From a bacterium (lineage in GTDB: Bacteria > Zhuqueibacterota > QNDG01 > JAGLOF01), in assembly GCA_016934955.1 (NCBI GenBank), contig JAFGRY010000033.1, forward strand, positions 1-64,000: 64,000 nucleotides of DNA. The letters run 5' to 3'. Below are positions 41,671 to 50,300 of the stretch, in pieces. A model generated the notes under the pieces. It worked only from the letters and a program-made list of their open reading frames with translations. It made no database searches and was not told the origin of the DNA. Each line of letters opens with the position of its first letter. Position 1 is the first letter of the stretch. Made by a program: the position numbers and the translations under genes.

Positions 41671-41699
41671 TTGCTTTTATAGCGAATTTCCGTTACATT
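41671..41699 (+). promoter_or_regulatory. Candidate promoter of the miaB operon
   Basis: TTGCTT (41671-41676), 17-base spacer, TACATT (41694-41699), back to back with the dcw promoter in an AT-rich gap. Transcription would start within a few bases of the miaB ATG at 41709, and no ribosome site is visible, so the transcript may be leaderless. Confidence 0.45.
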
Positions 41700-41708
41700 T
41701 ACAGCGAT

Positions 41709-43043
41709 ATGACGAAGAACGGCAAAAACAGGCAACCTCTTGTTTTTATCGAGACCTACGGCTGCCAGATGAACAAGTGCGACAGTGAACTCGTGCAGGG
41801 ACTGCTCGGTGAACACGGGTACGGCGCCGCGGACTCCATCGAGAGCGCGGACATCGTACTCGTCAACACCTGTTCAGTACGCAATCACGCCGAAAAACGG
41901 GCCCTGGGACGGATTTCCAGCCTCGCCTCCTGGAAACGGGCCCGGCCGGACCGCAAGCTGGGCATTATCGGCTGCATGGCGCAGCGGCTGGGTCCGGAAC
42001 TGCTGGAAATGAAACCGTTTCTCGATCTGGTTGCCGGTCCCGACAACTACAGGGACCTGCCCGGCCTGCTCGCATCGGCGGACGCGGCCTGCAGCGCAGA
42101 GCTGGACCACCGGGAGCTGTACGACCGCATTCCCGCCCGGCGTCAGGCCTCATTCCAGGCCTGGGTCACCATTATCCGCGGATGCAACAATTTCTGCTCC
42201 TACTGTATCGTTCCCCACACCCGGGGCAGGGAACGCAGCCGCAGTCTCGGCTCCATCCTGGAGGAGATCCGGGGGCTCGCCGGCCGCGGCGTGATCGAAA
42301 TCACGCTCCTCGGCCAGAATGTCAATTCCTATCGTTCCGGCGATGTCCGGTTTCCGGATCTGCTGCAGCGGGCCGCCGATATTCCCGGGATCGAACGGGT
42401 TCGCTTCATGACATCGCACCCAAAGGATCTCTCGAGGGAGCTGCTGGAAGTGATCGCCGCTCATCCGGCCGTCTGTGAGCATATCCACCTGCCGCTGCAG
42501 GCGGGGTCGGACAGGATTCTGGCGGCGATGAACCGCCGATACACACAGGCCCATTACCTGGGCCTCGTCGAAACGATCAGGGAGACCATACCTGACGTCG
42601 CGCTCACCACCGATGTGATCGTCGGATTCCCGGGCGAGTCGGAAACGGACTTCCGGGAGACCGTCGGCATGGTCGAGAGGATACGCTTCGACGACGCCTT
42701 TACCTACTATTTTTCACCCAGGAGCGGCACCAGCGCGGCCGGCATGCCCGGTCAGGTCGACGATGCGGTAAAGCTGGAACGGCTCAACCGGCTTATCGCG
42801 CTCCAGCGCCGGATCAGCAGGGAAAAGCACGCGGACCTTGTCGGCCGCACACTGGACGTGATCCCGGAACGGGACAGTAAACACTCTTCCCGGGAGTGGA
42901 TGGGCCGGTCACGGGGCAACCATGTGGTCATCTTCCCAAAATCGGGATTCAGCGCTGGTGAAACGGTGGCGGTACGGATCGAAGACGGGACCGGAACTTC
43001 GCTGCGCGGCGTCCCTGTACTAGAATCGGTAGCGGTTACCTAA
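41709..43043 (+). CDS. miaB: tRNA-2-methylthio-N6-dimethylallyladenosine synthase MiaB
   Basis: 444 residues in the methylthiotransferase order. The N-terminal UPF0004 domain has 'ETYGCQMNKCDSELV', 'VNTCSVRNHAEKR' and 'IIGCMAQRLG' (three cysteines for the auxiliary cluster). The radical-SAM CxxxCxxC follows in 'RGCNNFCSYCIVPHTRGRERS', then a C-terminal TRAM domain. It adds a methylthio group at position 37 of tRNAs that read codons starting with U. It heads a five-gene operon (gaps of 15-24 bases), divergent from mraZ. Confidence 0.97.
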   Translation: MTKNGKNRQPLVFIETYGCQMNKCDSELVQGLLGEHGYGAADSIESADIVLVNTCSVRNHAEKRALGRISSLASWKRARPDRKLGIIGCMAQRLGPELLEMKPFLDLVAGPDNYRDLPGLLASADAACSAELDHRELYDRIPARRQASFQAWVTIIRGCNNFCSYCIVPHTRGRERSRSLGSILEEIRGLAGRGVIEITLLGQNVNSYRSGDVRFPDLLQRAADIPGIERVRFMTSHPKDLSRELLEVIAAHPAVCEHIHLPLQAGSDRILAAMNRRYTQAHYLGLVETIRETIPDVALTTDVIVGFPGESETDFRETVGMVERIRFDDAFTYYFSPRSGTSAAGMPGQVDDAVKLERLNRLIALQRRISREKHADLVGRTLDVIPERDSKHSSREWMGRSRGNHVVIFPKSGFSAGETVAVRIEDGTGTSLRGVPVLESVAVT

Positions 43044-43058
43044 AATCCGGAGGACATT

Positions 43059-43400
43059 ATGTGGATCGTACGCATGTTACTGGGTGCGTTAATCATCCTT
43101 GCCGTGCTTGGTTTTGCCCTGCAGAACACTGAACAGACCGCCTCGGTAATGATCATCAAGTGGCAGTCTCCTGTTCTTCCCCTCTATATATTCCTCTATT
43201 TTGCCTTCGGCGCGGGCATGGTGTTCTGGGCGCTCGTTTCCATATACAACATTCTCAAACTGAAGGGCAATATGCACCGCCTGCAGAAAGAAAACAAAAA
43301 AATTCGTGATGAACTCAACCGTCTTCGCAATGTTGATATCGATGTGCAGGATACAGACGTGCCGGGCCCGTCAGAATCTGAACCCGATTCCGCTGCATGA
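43059..43400 (+). CDS. lapA: LapA-family (DUF1049) inner-membrane protein
   Basis: 113 residues with two membrane helices (about 5-22 and 42-65), the family motif 'GFALQNTEQTASVMIIKWQ' between them, and a C-terminal coiled coil followed by an acidic tail. GGAGG precedes the ATG. The next gene has the LapB layout, and in Escherichia coli LapA and LapB form a complex that guides assembly and amount of LPS. The same role here is inference from that pairing. Confidence 0.86.
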   Translation: MWIVRMLLGALIILAVLGFALQNTEQTASVMIIKWQSPVLPLYIFLYFAFGAGMVFWALVSIYNILKLKGNMHRLQKENKKIRDELNRLRNVDIDVQDTDVPGPSESEPDSAA

Positions 43401-43423
43401 CCGCACACCTGTGAGGGCTGCCG

Positions 43424-44569
43424 ATGACTGACAACATTTTCCTATACGCTGCCGGGGCGCTGATCCTGATCGCAGCAGGTGCTGTTCTTCTGCTTCACCG
43501 TCGACGCGGACGCACGCGCCCGGGCAGAGAATCCGCCTATATCGAAGCGCTGCACCGCCTTCTGGAAGGCCAGACCGACGAAGCACTGGAACAGCTGAAA
43601 AAAACGGTGAAGCAGGACAGCGATAACATCATGGCCTATATCAAGCTGGGGGATATCTACCGCGACCGCGGCCTGCCGGCCAAAGCAGCCAAAATACACC
43701 GCAATCTCCTGGTCAGAAGCGATCTGAACGACCGTCAGGTCCGCTCGGTGCTCTTCCATCTGGTCCAGGATTACCGCAATGCCGGCGCTCTCGACAGGGC
43801 CGTGGAGATGGCGGAGCGGCTCATCGAGAAAGACAAACGGAGCCGGGCCTACCAGCAGCTGCTGCTTTCCGTCTATGAGGAAAAAGGGGACTGGGACAAG
43901 GCCTTCTTCTACCGCCAGAGTCTCAACAAATGGCAGAAGAAATCGGACATGCCCCTGCTCGCTCTCTATAAAATGCAGTCAGGCATAGCCCATACGAACC
44001 TGAATGCCGAACGGGAAGGACGCATCAGGTTTCGCGAGGCCCTGAAACTCGACCGGACATGCGTCCCCGCCTGGCTCTACTGGGGCGACTCCTACCGGCG
44101 CCAGAACCGGGATGAAGACGCCCTCAGGGTCTGGAAAGACTTTTCGGAAAAAGTGCCCGAAAAGGCCTACCTGGCTTTTTCCAGGCTTCAGCAGGTGCTC
44201 TTCGATCTCGGCATCTACGGAGAGATGGAAAAAATCTACAAAAAAGTGATCAGCCGCAAACCCGACACTCCCCACGCGCACATCGCCCTGGCAGAACTCT
44301 ACGACAAACAGGGTGACATCGAGGCGGCGATCAGAGTGTGTGAATCGGTGGTCGACCTTTTCCCGGACTCTGTAACAGCCAAGCACTTCCTTGTGGAACT
44401 GTACTATGAAAAAGGAGACAGGACAGGCGCGCTGGAAATGGCACTGAAAACCATCAGCAGGGAGATGAACCGGACAGAGACATATTCCTGCAGCCAATGC
44501 GGGGCAGTATCAGGGGAACCGCTCTGGCACTGCCCTGAATGCAGCGGCTGGAACACCTATCTCTCCTGA
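43424..44569 (+). CDS. lapB: LapB/YciM-like TPR protein with rubredoxin-type zinc site
   Basis: 381 residues with an N-terminal membrane anchor (about 4-22), an array of roughly eight TPR units, and a C-terminal metal site 'YSCSQCGAVSGEPLWHCPECSGWNTY', with CxxC twice, as in LapB. Family knowledge: LapB brings the deacetylase LpxC to the protease FtsH and so limits LPS synthesis. With LapA next door this is strong indirect evidence for an LPS-bearing outer membrane. The gap to lapA is 23 bases. Confidence 0.9.
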   Translation: MTDNIFLYAAGALILIAAGAVLLLHRRRGRTRPGRESAYIEALHRLLEGQTDEALEQLKKTVKQDSDNIMAYIKLGDIYRDRGLPAKAAKIHRNLLVRSDLNDRQVRSVLFHLVQDYRNAGALDRAVEMAERLIEKDKRSRAYQQLLLSVYEEKGDWDKAFFYRQSLNKWQKKSDMPLLALYKMQSGIAHTNLNAEREGRIRFREALKLDRTCVPAWLYWGDSYRRQNRDEDALRVWKDFSEKVPEKAYLAFSRLQQVLFDLGIYGEMEKIYKKVISRKPDTPHAHIALAELYDKQGDIEAAIRVCESVVDLFPDSVTAKHFLVELYYEKGDRTGALEMALKTISREMNRTETYSCSQCGAVSGEPLWHCPECSGWNTYLS

Positions 44570-44592
44570 ACGTGACCCTCCGGAACGGAACG

Positions 44593-45402
44593 ATGAAACG
44601 ACGATTGTACGGTATTCTCACTGTTTTCTGCCTGAGCGGCACACTGGCGGCGCAGAACGTTGAACGGATCGCCAGTCTTATCCAGCGGGGAGAGATCGCC
44701 CGCGCCCGGGCAGAAGTGGAGACCCTGAGCGATACGGACAAGCCCGGTGAGAAGCTGTTTCTGCGCGGCCTGCTCGCCACGGACGGCCTGGAAGCGGAGA
44801 CGCTGTATGAACAGCTCTGCCGGACATATCCGGATTACGACAACTGTGATTTCGCCCGCTTCCGGCTGGCGCAGCTGAAATACGCCCGGGGCCTCTACAT
44901 TTCCGCGAAAACCGAATTCGAGCGGCTCATCACATCCTATCCGGAATCGCGATACATTCCCCAAAGCCACTACTGGATCGGCCGCTGTCTCCAGGCTCTC
45001 GGGGACGACGATGCCGCCGTCGGCTGGTTTGAAAAGGCGTCCGATGCCTCATTCAGCGGACCGGAAACCGCACGCATGGCCGAATCGGCCCTGGACTCGC
45101 TGAAGCGGTCGCCCGCGGCCCCGGCCCCGGAGCGGCTTTCCCGTGATGGGGAACAGCGGGAGGCGGCGCGGGAATCCTGGACCGTCCAGGTCGGGGCGTT
45201 CAGCCGCCGGCAGCATGCTATCCTGCGAAAATCGTTTTTCGAACAGCGGGGGTACGAGGTCCGTCTCGGTTCCAAGGAAAGGGACGGGCAAACCCTCTAC
45301 CTTGTCTGGATCGGAGAGTTCGACAACCGGCAGAGCGCCTGGAATTTCGGGGAAGCGCTGAAGAAAAAGTACGACACTCCCTTCACGCTGGTACAACACT
45401 GA
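44593..45402 (+). CDS. Exported TPR and SPOR-domain protein
   Basis: 269 residues from ATG 44593. Signal peptide to about residue 21, TPR-like helices ('LIQRGEIARARAEVETL', 'ARGLYISAKTEFERLITSYPESRYIPQSHYWIGRC', like YbgF/TolA-binding proteins), a Pro/Arg linker, and a C-terminal SPOR domain ('WTVQVGAFSRRQHAILRKSF' to the end). SPOR domains bind glycan strands stripped of stem peptides at the septum. The TPR part suggests it recruits a partner there. The position after lapB and near the dcw operon fits an envelope-division role. Confidence 0.85.
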   Translation: MKRRLYGILTVFCLSGTLAAQNVERIASLIQRGEIARARAEVETLSDTDKPGEKLFLRGLLATDGLEAETLYEQLCRTYPDYDNCDFARFRLAQLKYARGLYISAKTEFERLITSYPESRYIPQSHYWIGRCLQALGDDDAAVGWFEKASDASFSGPETARMAESALDSLKRSPAAPAPERLSRDGEQREAARESWTVQVGAFSRRQHAILRKSFFEQRGYEVRLGSKERDGQTLYLVWIGEFDNRQSAWNFGEALKKKYDTPFTLVQH

Positions 45403-45420
45403 CACCGAGAGGAGCAGACG

Positions 45421-45831
45421 GTGATCCGACACCCGGATCTTCATAAATGGGAATTACGGCTGAAAGGGCTGCTCGACAGTCTCGATGACGAACTCGAGCA
45501 CCGGTACGGTGACGAACTGCCGCTGCACCCCTCCCGGAAAGCCAGGGGGAATACCGCGAACAAGGCCCATGACGGCCTCTTCGACATCACCGCCAATTTC
45601 TCTCTCGGTATCGGCTCGAAAACCGGCAGAAGCTATGTAATCGACATCCACCTGGCCACACTGGAAAAAGTGCCGGCGGACCTGCAGGAAAAGATCAATG
45701 ATACCGCTGTCGCCACGCTGAAAAAGAAACTGCCTGAATTCTTCCCCGGTGCCGCGCTGGACATATCCCGGGACCAGGGCACGATCAGGCTGCACGGCGA
45801 TCTTTCCTTCACCGGCAGCGCCGGATCATGA
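45421..45831 (+). CDS. Conserved-looking protein of unknown function
   Basis: 136 residues from GTG 45421 with GAGAGGAG upstream. No signal peptide or membrane helix. The sequence is mixed alpha/beta: a charged N-terminal helix ('HKWELRLKGLLDSLDDELEHRYG'), a Pro/Arg-rich turn, then strands 'FDITANFSLGIG' and 'SYVIDIHLATL', and a basic helix 'DTAVATLKKKLPEFF'. I do not recognise the family. It ends the miaB-lap operon and overlaps the convergent VanZ-like gene by six bases. Confidence 0.7.
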   Translation: MIRHPDLHKWELRLKGLLDSLDDELEHRYGDELPLHPSRKARGNTANKAHDGLFDITANFSLGIGSKTGRSYVIDIHLATLEKVPADLQEKINDTAVATLKKKLPEFFPGAALDISRDQGTIRLHGDLSFTGSAGS

Positions 45832-46221
45832 GAGCGCCCGCCGCCGCAGGAGCACCCACCCCGCATGAGCAGCGAGAATACCCGCCGTATCGGCGAGAAA
45901 ATCGGTTATGTCACAGTAGCGGCCCGGCACAAAAAACTGGTGCAGTTCATCCAGACCGGCCCAGGCCATGCAGGTCAGGATCGAAAAGAGAACGGTTCGG
46001 GGAGTTCGTGCGCGTCGCCGAAAAAGCATGCGCTGAAAGAGCAGTGCAAAGAGACCGAATTCCAGCAGGTGCAGCACCTTGTCCTGGAAGTCGAAAAGCG
46101 TCTCGGGCAAAGACGTGGAGGGCAGGGATGACAGCACGAATATCGTTGCAGCGTACACTATTACCGGCAGGTCGTATGCCATACATGAACGAGTACCCGG
46201 TCTCACCGTCATTTTTCTCAT
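45826..46221 (-). CDS. VanZ-like membrane protein
   Basis: 131 residues from ATG 46221 with GGGGA upstream. Four membrane helices and the VanZ-family pattern: 'SSLPSTSLPE' near the start, 'DKVLHLLEFGLFALLF' (DK..H...Y/F), 'AWAGLDELHQFFVPGRYCDITDFLADTAG'. VanZ itself gives low-level teicoplanin resistance by an unknown mechanism, and most homologues have no known function. It shares its upstream gap with the divergent sigma factor gene. Confidence 0.85.
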   Translation of the reverse strand: MRKMTVRPGTRSCMAYDLPVIVYAATIFVLSSLPSTSLPETLFDFQDKVLHLLEFGLFALLFQRMLFRRRARTPRTVLFSILTCMAWAGLDELHQFFVPGRYCDITDFLADTAGILAAHAGWVLLRRRALS

Positions 46222-46232
46222 CAAATTTCCCC

Positions 46233-46261
46233 TTGACTCCCTGCCAAATTTCTCTTACTTT
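46233..46261 (+). promoter_or_regulatory. Possible promoter of the sigma factor gene
   Basis: TTGACT (46233-46238), 17-base spacer and a weak TACTTT (46256-46261). The -35 box is good, the -10 box poor. Confidence 0.3.
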
Positions 46262-46300
46262 TTATTTATTCTCAATCGTTGCCATTAAACGGTATCCTGT

Positions 46301-46867
46301 TTGAAAGACGAAATTCAATCCTATATTGACCGCGCACTGAATGGTGATGAGCAAGCCTATCACTGGCTGCTGGAACGATACAAGAACGGTATCTACAATC
46401 TCATCTACCAGATGATAAAAAATCATGAAGAAACGCGCGATCTCGTTCAGGAGACCTTTATCAAGGCATTCAATTCTCTTGACAGCTATAATGATAAATA
46501 CGCATTCTCGACCTGGCTCTATAAAATCGCCTACAATCACAGCATCGACGCCATCCGCAAGAAAAAACTGAAGACGCTCCCTCTCGACAGGCCCATTTCC
46601 CTCAAGGAAGGGGACGTCAAACCGCAGATAGGAGATGAATCACAGAGTCCGGAAAGAAATATGCTGCTCAAAGAGAAGCAGCAGATGCTGGACAACGTCA
46701 TCGAATGGCTTCCCGAACGATACCGTGAGGCGATCATCCTCCGTCACAAGGAGGAGCGTTCCTATGAGGAGATCAGCGAAATCCTCGATATTCCCATCGG
46801 AACGGTAAAGGCCCGGATTTTCCGGGCCCGGGAAATGATCAAGAAAAAAATGCGGGAACATCTCTAG
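46301..46867 (+). CDS. RpoE-like ECF RNA polymerase sigma factor
   Basis: 188 residues from a TTG start; no in-frame ATG lies nearby and no strong ribosome site is visible. Region 2 is at residues 10-80 ('DLVQETFIKAFNSLDSYND', 'FSTWLYKIAYNHSIDAIRKKK') and region 4 at 128-180 ('LPERYREAIILRHKEERSYEEISEILDIPIGTVKARIFRAREMIK'). No region 3 is present. No membrane anti-sigma gene is adjacent; the next gene is a convergent response regulator only ten bases away, so control of this factor is unclear. Confidence 0.92.
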   Translation: MKDEIQSYIDRALNGDEQAYHWLLERYKNGIYNLIYQMIKNHEETRDLVQETFIKAFNSLDSYNDKYAFSTWLYKIAYNHSIDAIRKKKLKTLPLDRPISLKEGDVKPQIGDESQSPERNMLLKEKQQMLDNVIEWLPERYREAIILRHKEERSYEEISEILDIPIGTVKARIFRAREMIKKKMREHL

Positions 46868-46876
46868 CGCAGCGGG

Positions 46877-47275
46877 TCAGTGAATCAGACCCAGCTTTCT
46901 CAGTTCTTCGTAGAGCGTCTCCTTCTCCACCGGTTTCACAATGTACGACGCGGCCCCTCCCTGAAAAAACGCCTCCACGATATTCTTCTGATCGCCCAGC
47001 GCAGTGGTCATGATAATGATAACCTGGTCGTGCCGCGCCACCCCGTACCGTTTTTCGATCTCCCGTATCTTTCTGGTCGCTTCATGCCCGCTTACCCGGG
47101 GCATCATGATATCCATCATGATCAGGTCGTACCGGCAATTCGAGGCGTAGGCCCGTTCACACAATTCGATTGCTTCGTCACCGTCGGTCACCAGGTCGCA
47201 TTCACCGTAAGGGCTCAGGAACTCTTTCAGGATCTCCCGGCTGGTGACTTCATCTTCAACGATCAGAATCCGCAC
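46877..47275 (-). CDS. Single-domain response regulator
   Basis: 132 residues from GTG 47275 with GGAG upstream. Full receiver signature: 'ILIVEDEVTSREIL', phospho-acceptor in 'YDLIMMDIMMPRVSGHEA', Thr switch in 'IIIMTTALGD', lysine in 'YIVKPVEKETL'. There is no output domain. It lies 65 bases downstream of the hybrid kinase and on the same strand, so it may receive phosphate from that kinase's Hpt domain. Confidence 0.92.
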   Translation of the reverse strand: MRILIVEDEVTSREILKEFLSPYGECDLVTDGDEAIELCERAYASNCRYDLIMMDIMMPRVSGHEATRKIREIEKRYGVARHDQVIIIMTTALGDQKNIVEAFFQGGAASYIVKPVEKETLYEELRKLGLIH

Positions 47276-47340
47276 ACTGCAGGCTCCCTTGCTTCTTTTT
47301 CAGGAATATACTCATACCGGGATAAAAAAGCCAGCATTTA

Positions 47341-50300
47341 TCAGGAGGCGTTGCTGTATATCGACGGCAGCACCGATATAATGTTACCCACTTCATGTCT
47401 CAGTACCGCCGCCTTGGCCGCAATGAGACGATAGTTGTTGCTGCGGGCCGCGGTCTCCACCGCCGAGGCCGCCTGCTGGGCACGCTTCCCTCCGATTGAC
47501 GCAGAAGCGGTTTCCAGTGAATGGGCGATCTTCGAAATATCAGCGGCATCACGGTTTTTTATGGATGTTTCGAGGTCACGAAGGAGCTCTTCCGCCGATG
47601 ACCGGTACGTCTCACAGGTCTTCTTGAGAAGGGCTTCTCTTCCTCCGGTTTGGGCAAGAATGGCCTTCATATCGATGCTGTCCTCGACCCGGGGAGCGGC
47701 CGGGATGACTGCCCCGTACTCACCGTTTCGGTAGCGCTGCAGTTTTTTCTTGATATCGGTCATGGCTATCGGTTTCAACAGGTAGTCGTTCATACCGGCA
47801 TTGAGACAGCGCTGACGGTCCTTTTCGTAGGCGTGCACGGTAAGGGCGATGATGGGAACACGCCGTTTGGGGCCGAGTGACGCCGTGTTACGAATTTTCC
47901 TCACCGCGTCGAGGCCGTTCAATACCGGCATCTGAATGTCCATGAATACGAGATCATACTCTTTGTCGTTCACCGCTTCCAGCGCGGCTTTACCGTCAGC
48001 GGCGATGTCAACGCGACAGCCGAGCTTCATCAGCATCTTTTCGATCACCAGCTGGTTGATGGGATCGTCTTCGGCCACCAGCACGGAGCAGGAGAATTCA
48101 CTCTCACCCGCTTCCGCAGCGGTCTCCGCCTGACGGTTCGGCACCACGACCGGTGCGGCACCCTCGGCAATCTGCAGGGGCAGAGTGAAGAAGAAACGGC
48201 TGCCCGCACCGGCCCGGCTCTCGACACTGATCGATCCGCCCATCAGTTCCACCAGCTCTTTGCAGATGGCCAGCCCCAGCCCGGTCCCGCCGTATTTTCT
48301 CGTCGCTGATCCGTCACCCTGCACAAAACTGTCGAAGATGCTCTCGATACGGTCATGCTCGATGCCGATCCCGGTGTCGGTGACCGAGAACTGCACCGTT
48401 ATCCGGTCGCCGTGCGCGCCTTTCTTCGCTGCGGCCCTGCCCATACTTTCGGCGGAAATGACTATCTCCCCTTCACCGGTGAATTTCACCGCATTATTGA
48501 CCAGATTGATCAGTATCTGCCTGATGCGGCCGCTGTCTCCGGTAAGCATCTCCGGCATGTCTTTCGAAACCGTGCTGGTGAGGGTGAGGTGTTTGGCGGC
48601 TGCCCGGGACGCGAATTCCTGCTGCAGATTGCTGATCAGCTCTTCAACGCTGAAGGGGCAGGTATAAATCTCGATGCGATCGGCTTCGATCTTTGAATAA
48701 TCGAGAATATCATTGAGCAGGCCGAGCAGGTTCTTCGAGGATTCGGAAACGAGCTCCAGGCAGCTGCGCTGTTCATCATCAGTGGAGAGATCGGTCGCGA
48801 GACTCGTCATGCCGATAATGGCGGTCATGGGGGTTCTGATTTCGTGCCCCATGTTTGCCAGAAACTCCGCTTTCAGCTTCTTGGATTCCTCGGCCCGCTT
48901 CAAAGCCTTTTCCAGTTTGATATTTTTCAGTTCCAGTTCCCGGCTGAACAGATCGAGGGTGCGGGCACTCTCTTCCGCCTTGTTTTTCGCCTTGTTCAGC
49001 TGTTCACTGGCCATCTTCTGGCGGGTTTCGTCCCTTACAATGCTGATGAACGCCGGTTTCCCCTGATACTGGACCGCGTCGGTGCGGATATTGACGTATA
49101 TCTGCTTTCCGCTCTTGGTGATATGCGTGTAGGAATTGCCCCTGTCCCGGTTGCATGTGTCGATATTTGCCCGGACGGTCTCCAGATCTTCTTCCGGGTG
49201 AAGGTCATAGGGCTGCATCTCCTTCAATTCTTCCAGTGAATATCCGTAGGTGCGGAGAGCGGCTTCATTGCAGTCAAGGAATCGGTGCTCCCTGGTTGAG
49301 AAGATGAATATCGGATCGGCAATCTGATTGAAGAGCGAGCGGTACTTGTTTTCACTGGCGAGAATCGCCTGTTCCACGATTTTACGGCCGGTGATATCAC
49401 GCAGGACGCCGTCGGTGCTCACCAGCGTGTCGCCGTCGAACACCGGATAGAAGCGGTCCTCGAGGCAGATGCGGGTGCCATCTTTGCACTGCCACCAGGC
49501 TTCCCAGGAATTGCCCCCGCTGATTTCATGGCCGGCCAGCTTTCGGTACCGTTTCTCCTGTTCCGCGAACGCGTCGCCCTCGATCACCTGCTGAAGAAAT
49601 TTCTTCCGTCCTCCCATGTTGTCAATGTCCTCGAGTGTATAGCCGAGGATTCGTTCAAAAGAAGGGCTGAGATAACTGAACTCTTCACTGTTCCCATCCA
49701 CGGAATAGAGAATATCCGAAATGGAAGAAGCGAGCCGGTTCAGTTTGTCCTCGGATTCATCCAGCTTTTTTCTGATCGCCCTGGCCGCGGTATTGTCGGT
49801 ATAGATAGAGATAAGGCCGAGCACCTCCCCGTTCTCCCCGGTGATGCGGTCGGCTCGCAGCAGTATCCACTTCTCCTCCCCGTCCCGGCTCCGCATGACC
49901 ACTTCTCCGGACCAGGGTTTTCCCTGCTGCATGTGCGTTTCCACTTCAGCCGCGACCGCAGCGTCAGCAAAGAGTATCTCCGGACCGCCCGCCTGCAGCA
50001 GCTCCGCACCGCCGGTAAAGCTGAAAATCCGTTCAAATGCGGGGTTGACATAGAGCCCGCCGCTGAGGGTGCTCAGGATCGAGACGGCATCCGAGGTGCC
50101 GTCAACCGCCTTTTTGATAATGGCGATCTCATCGTGCTCTTTTTTACGTTCGGTGATGTCACGGGCAAAACAGGCCACACCGGTAACGGTACCGACACCG
50201 TCGCGGATGGGATAGAAGGAGGCTTCCCAGCAGGTTTCTCCCGTACCGTTCTCAAAGGTCAGGTCGGTGGTAAAATGCTCGCCTGCCAGGGCCCGGTCAT

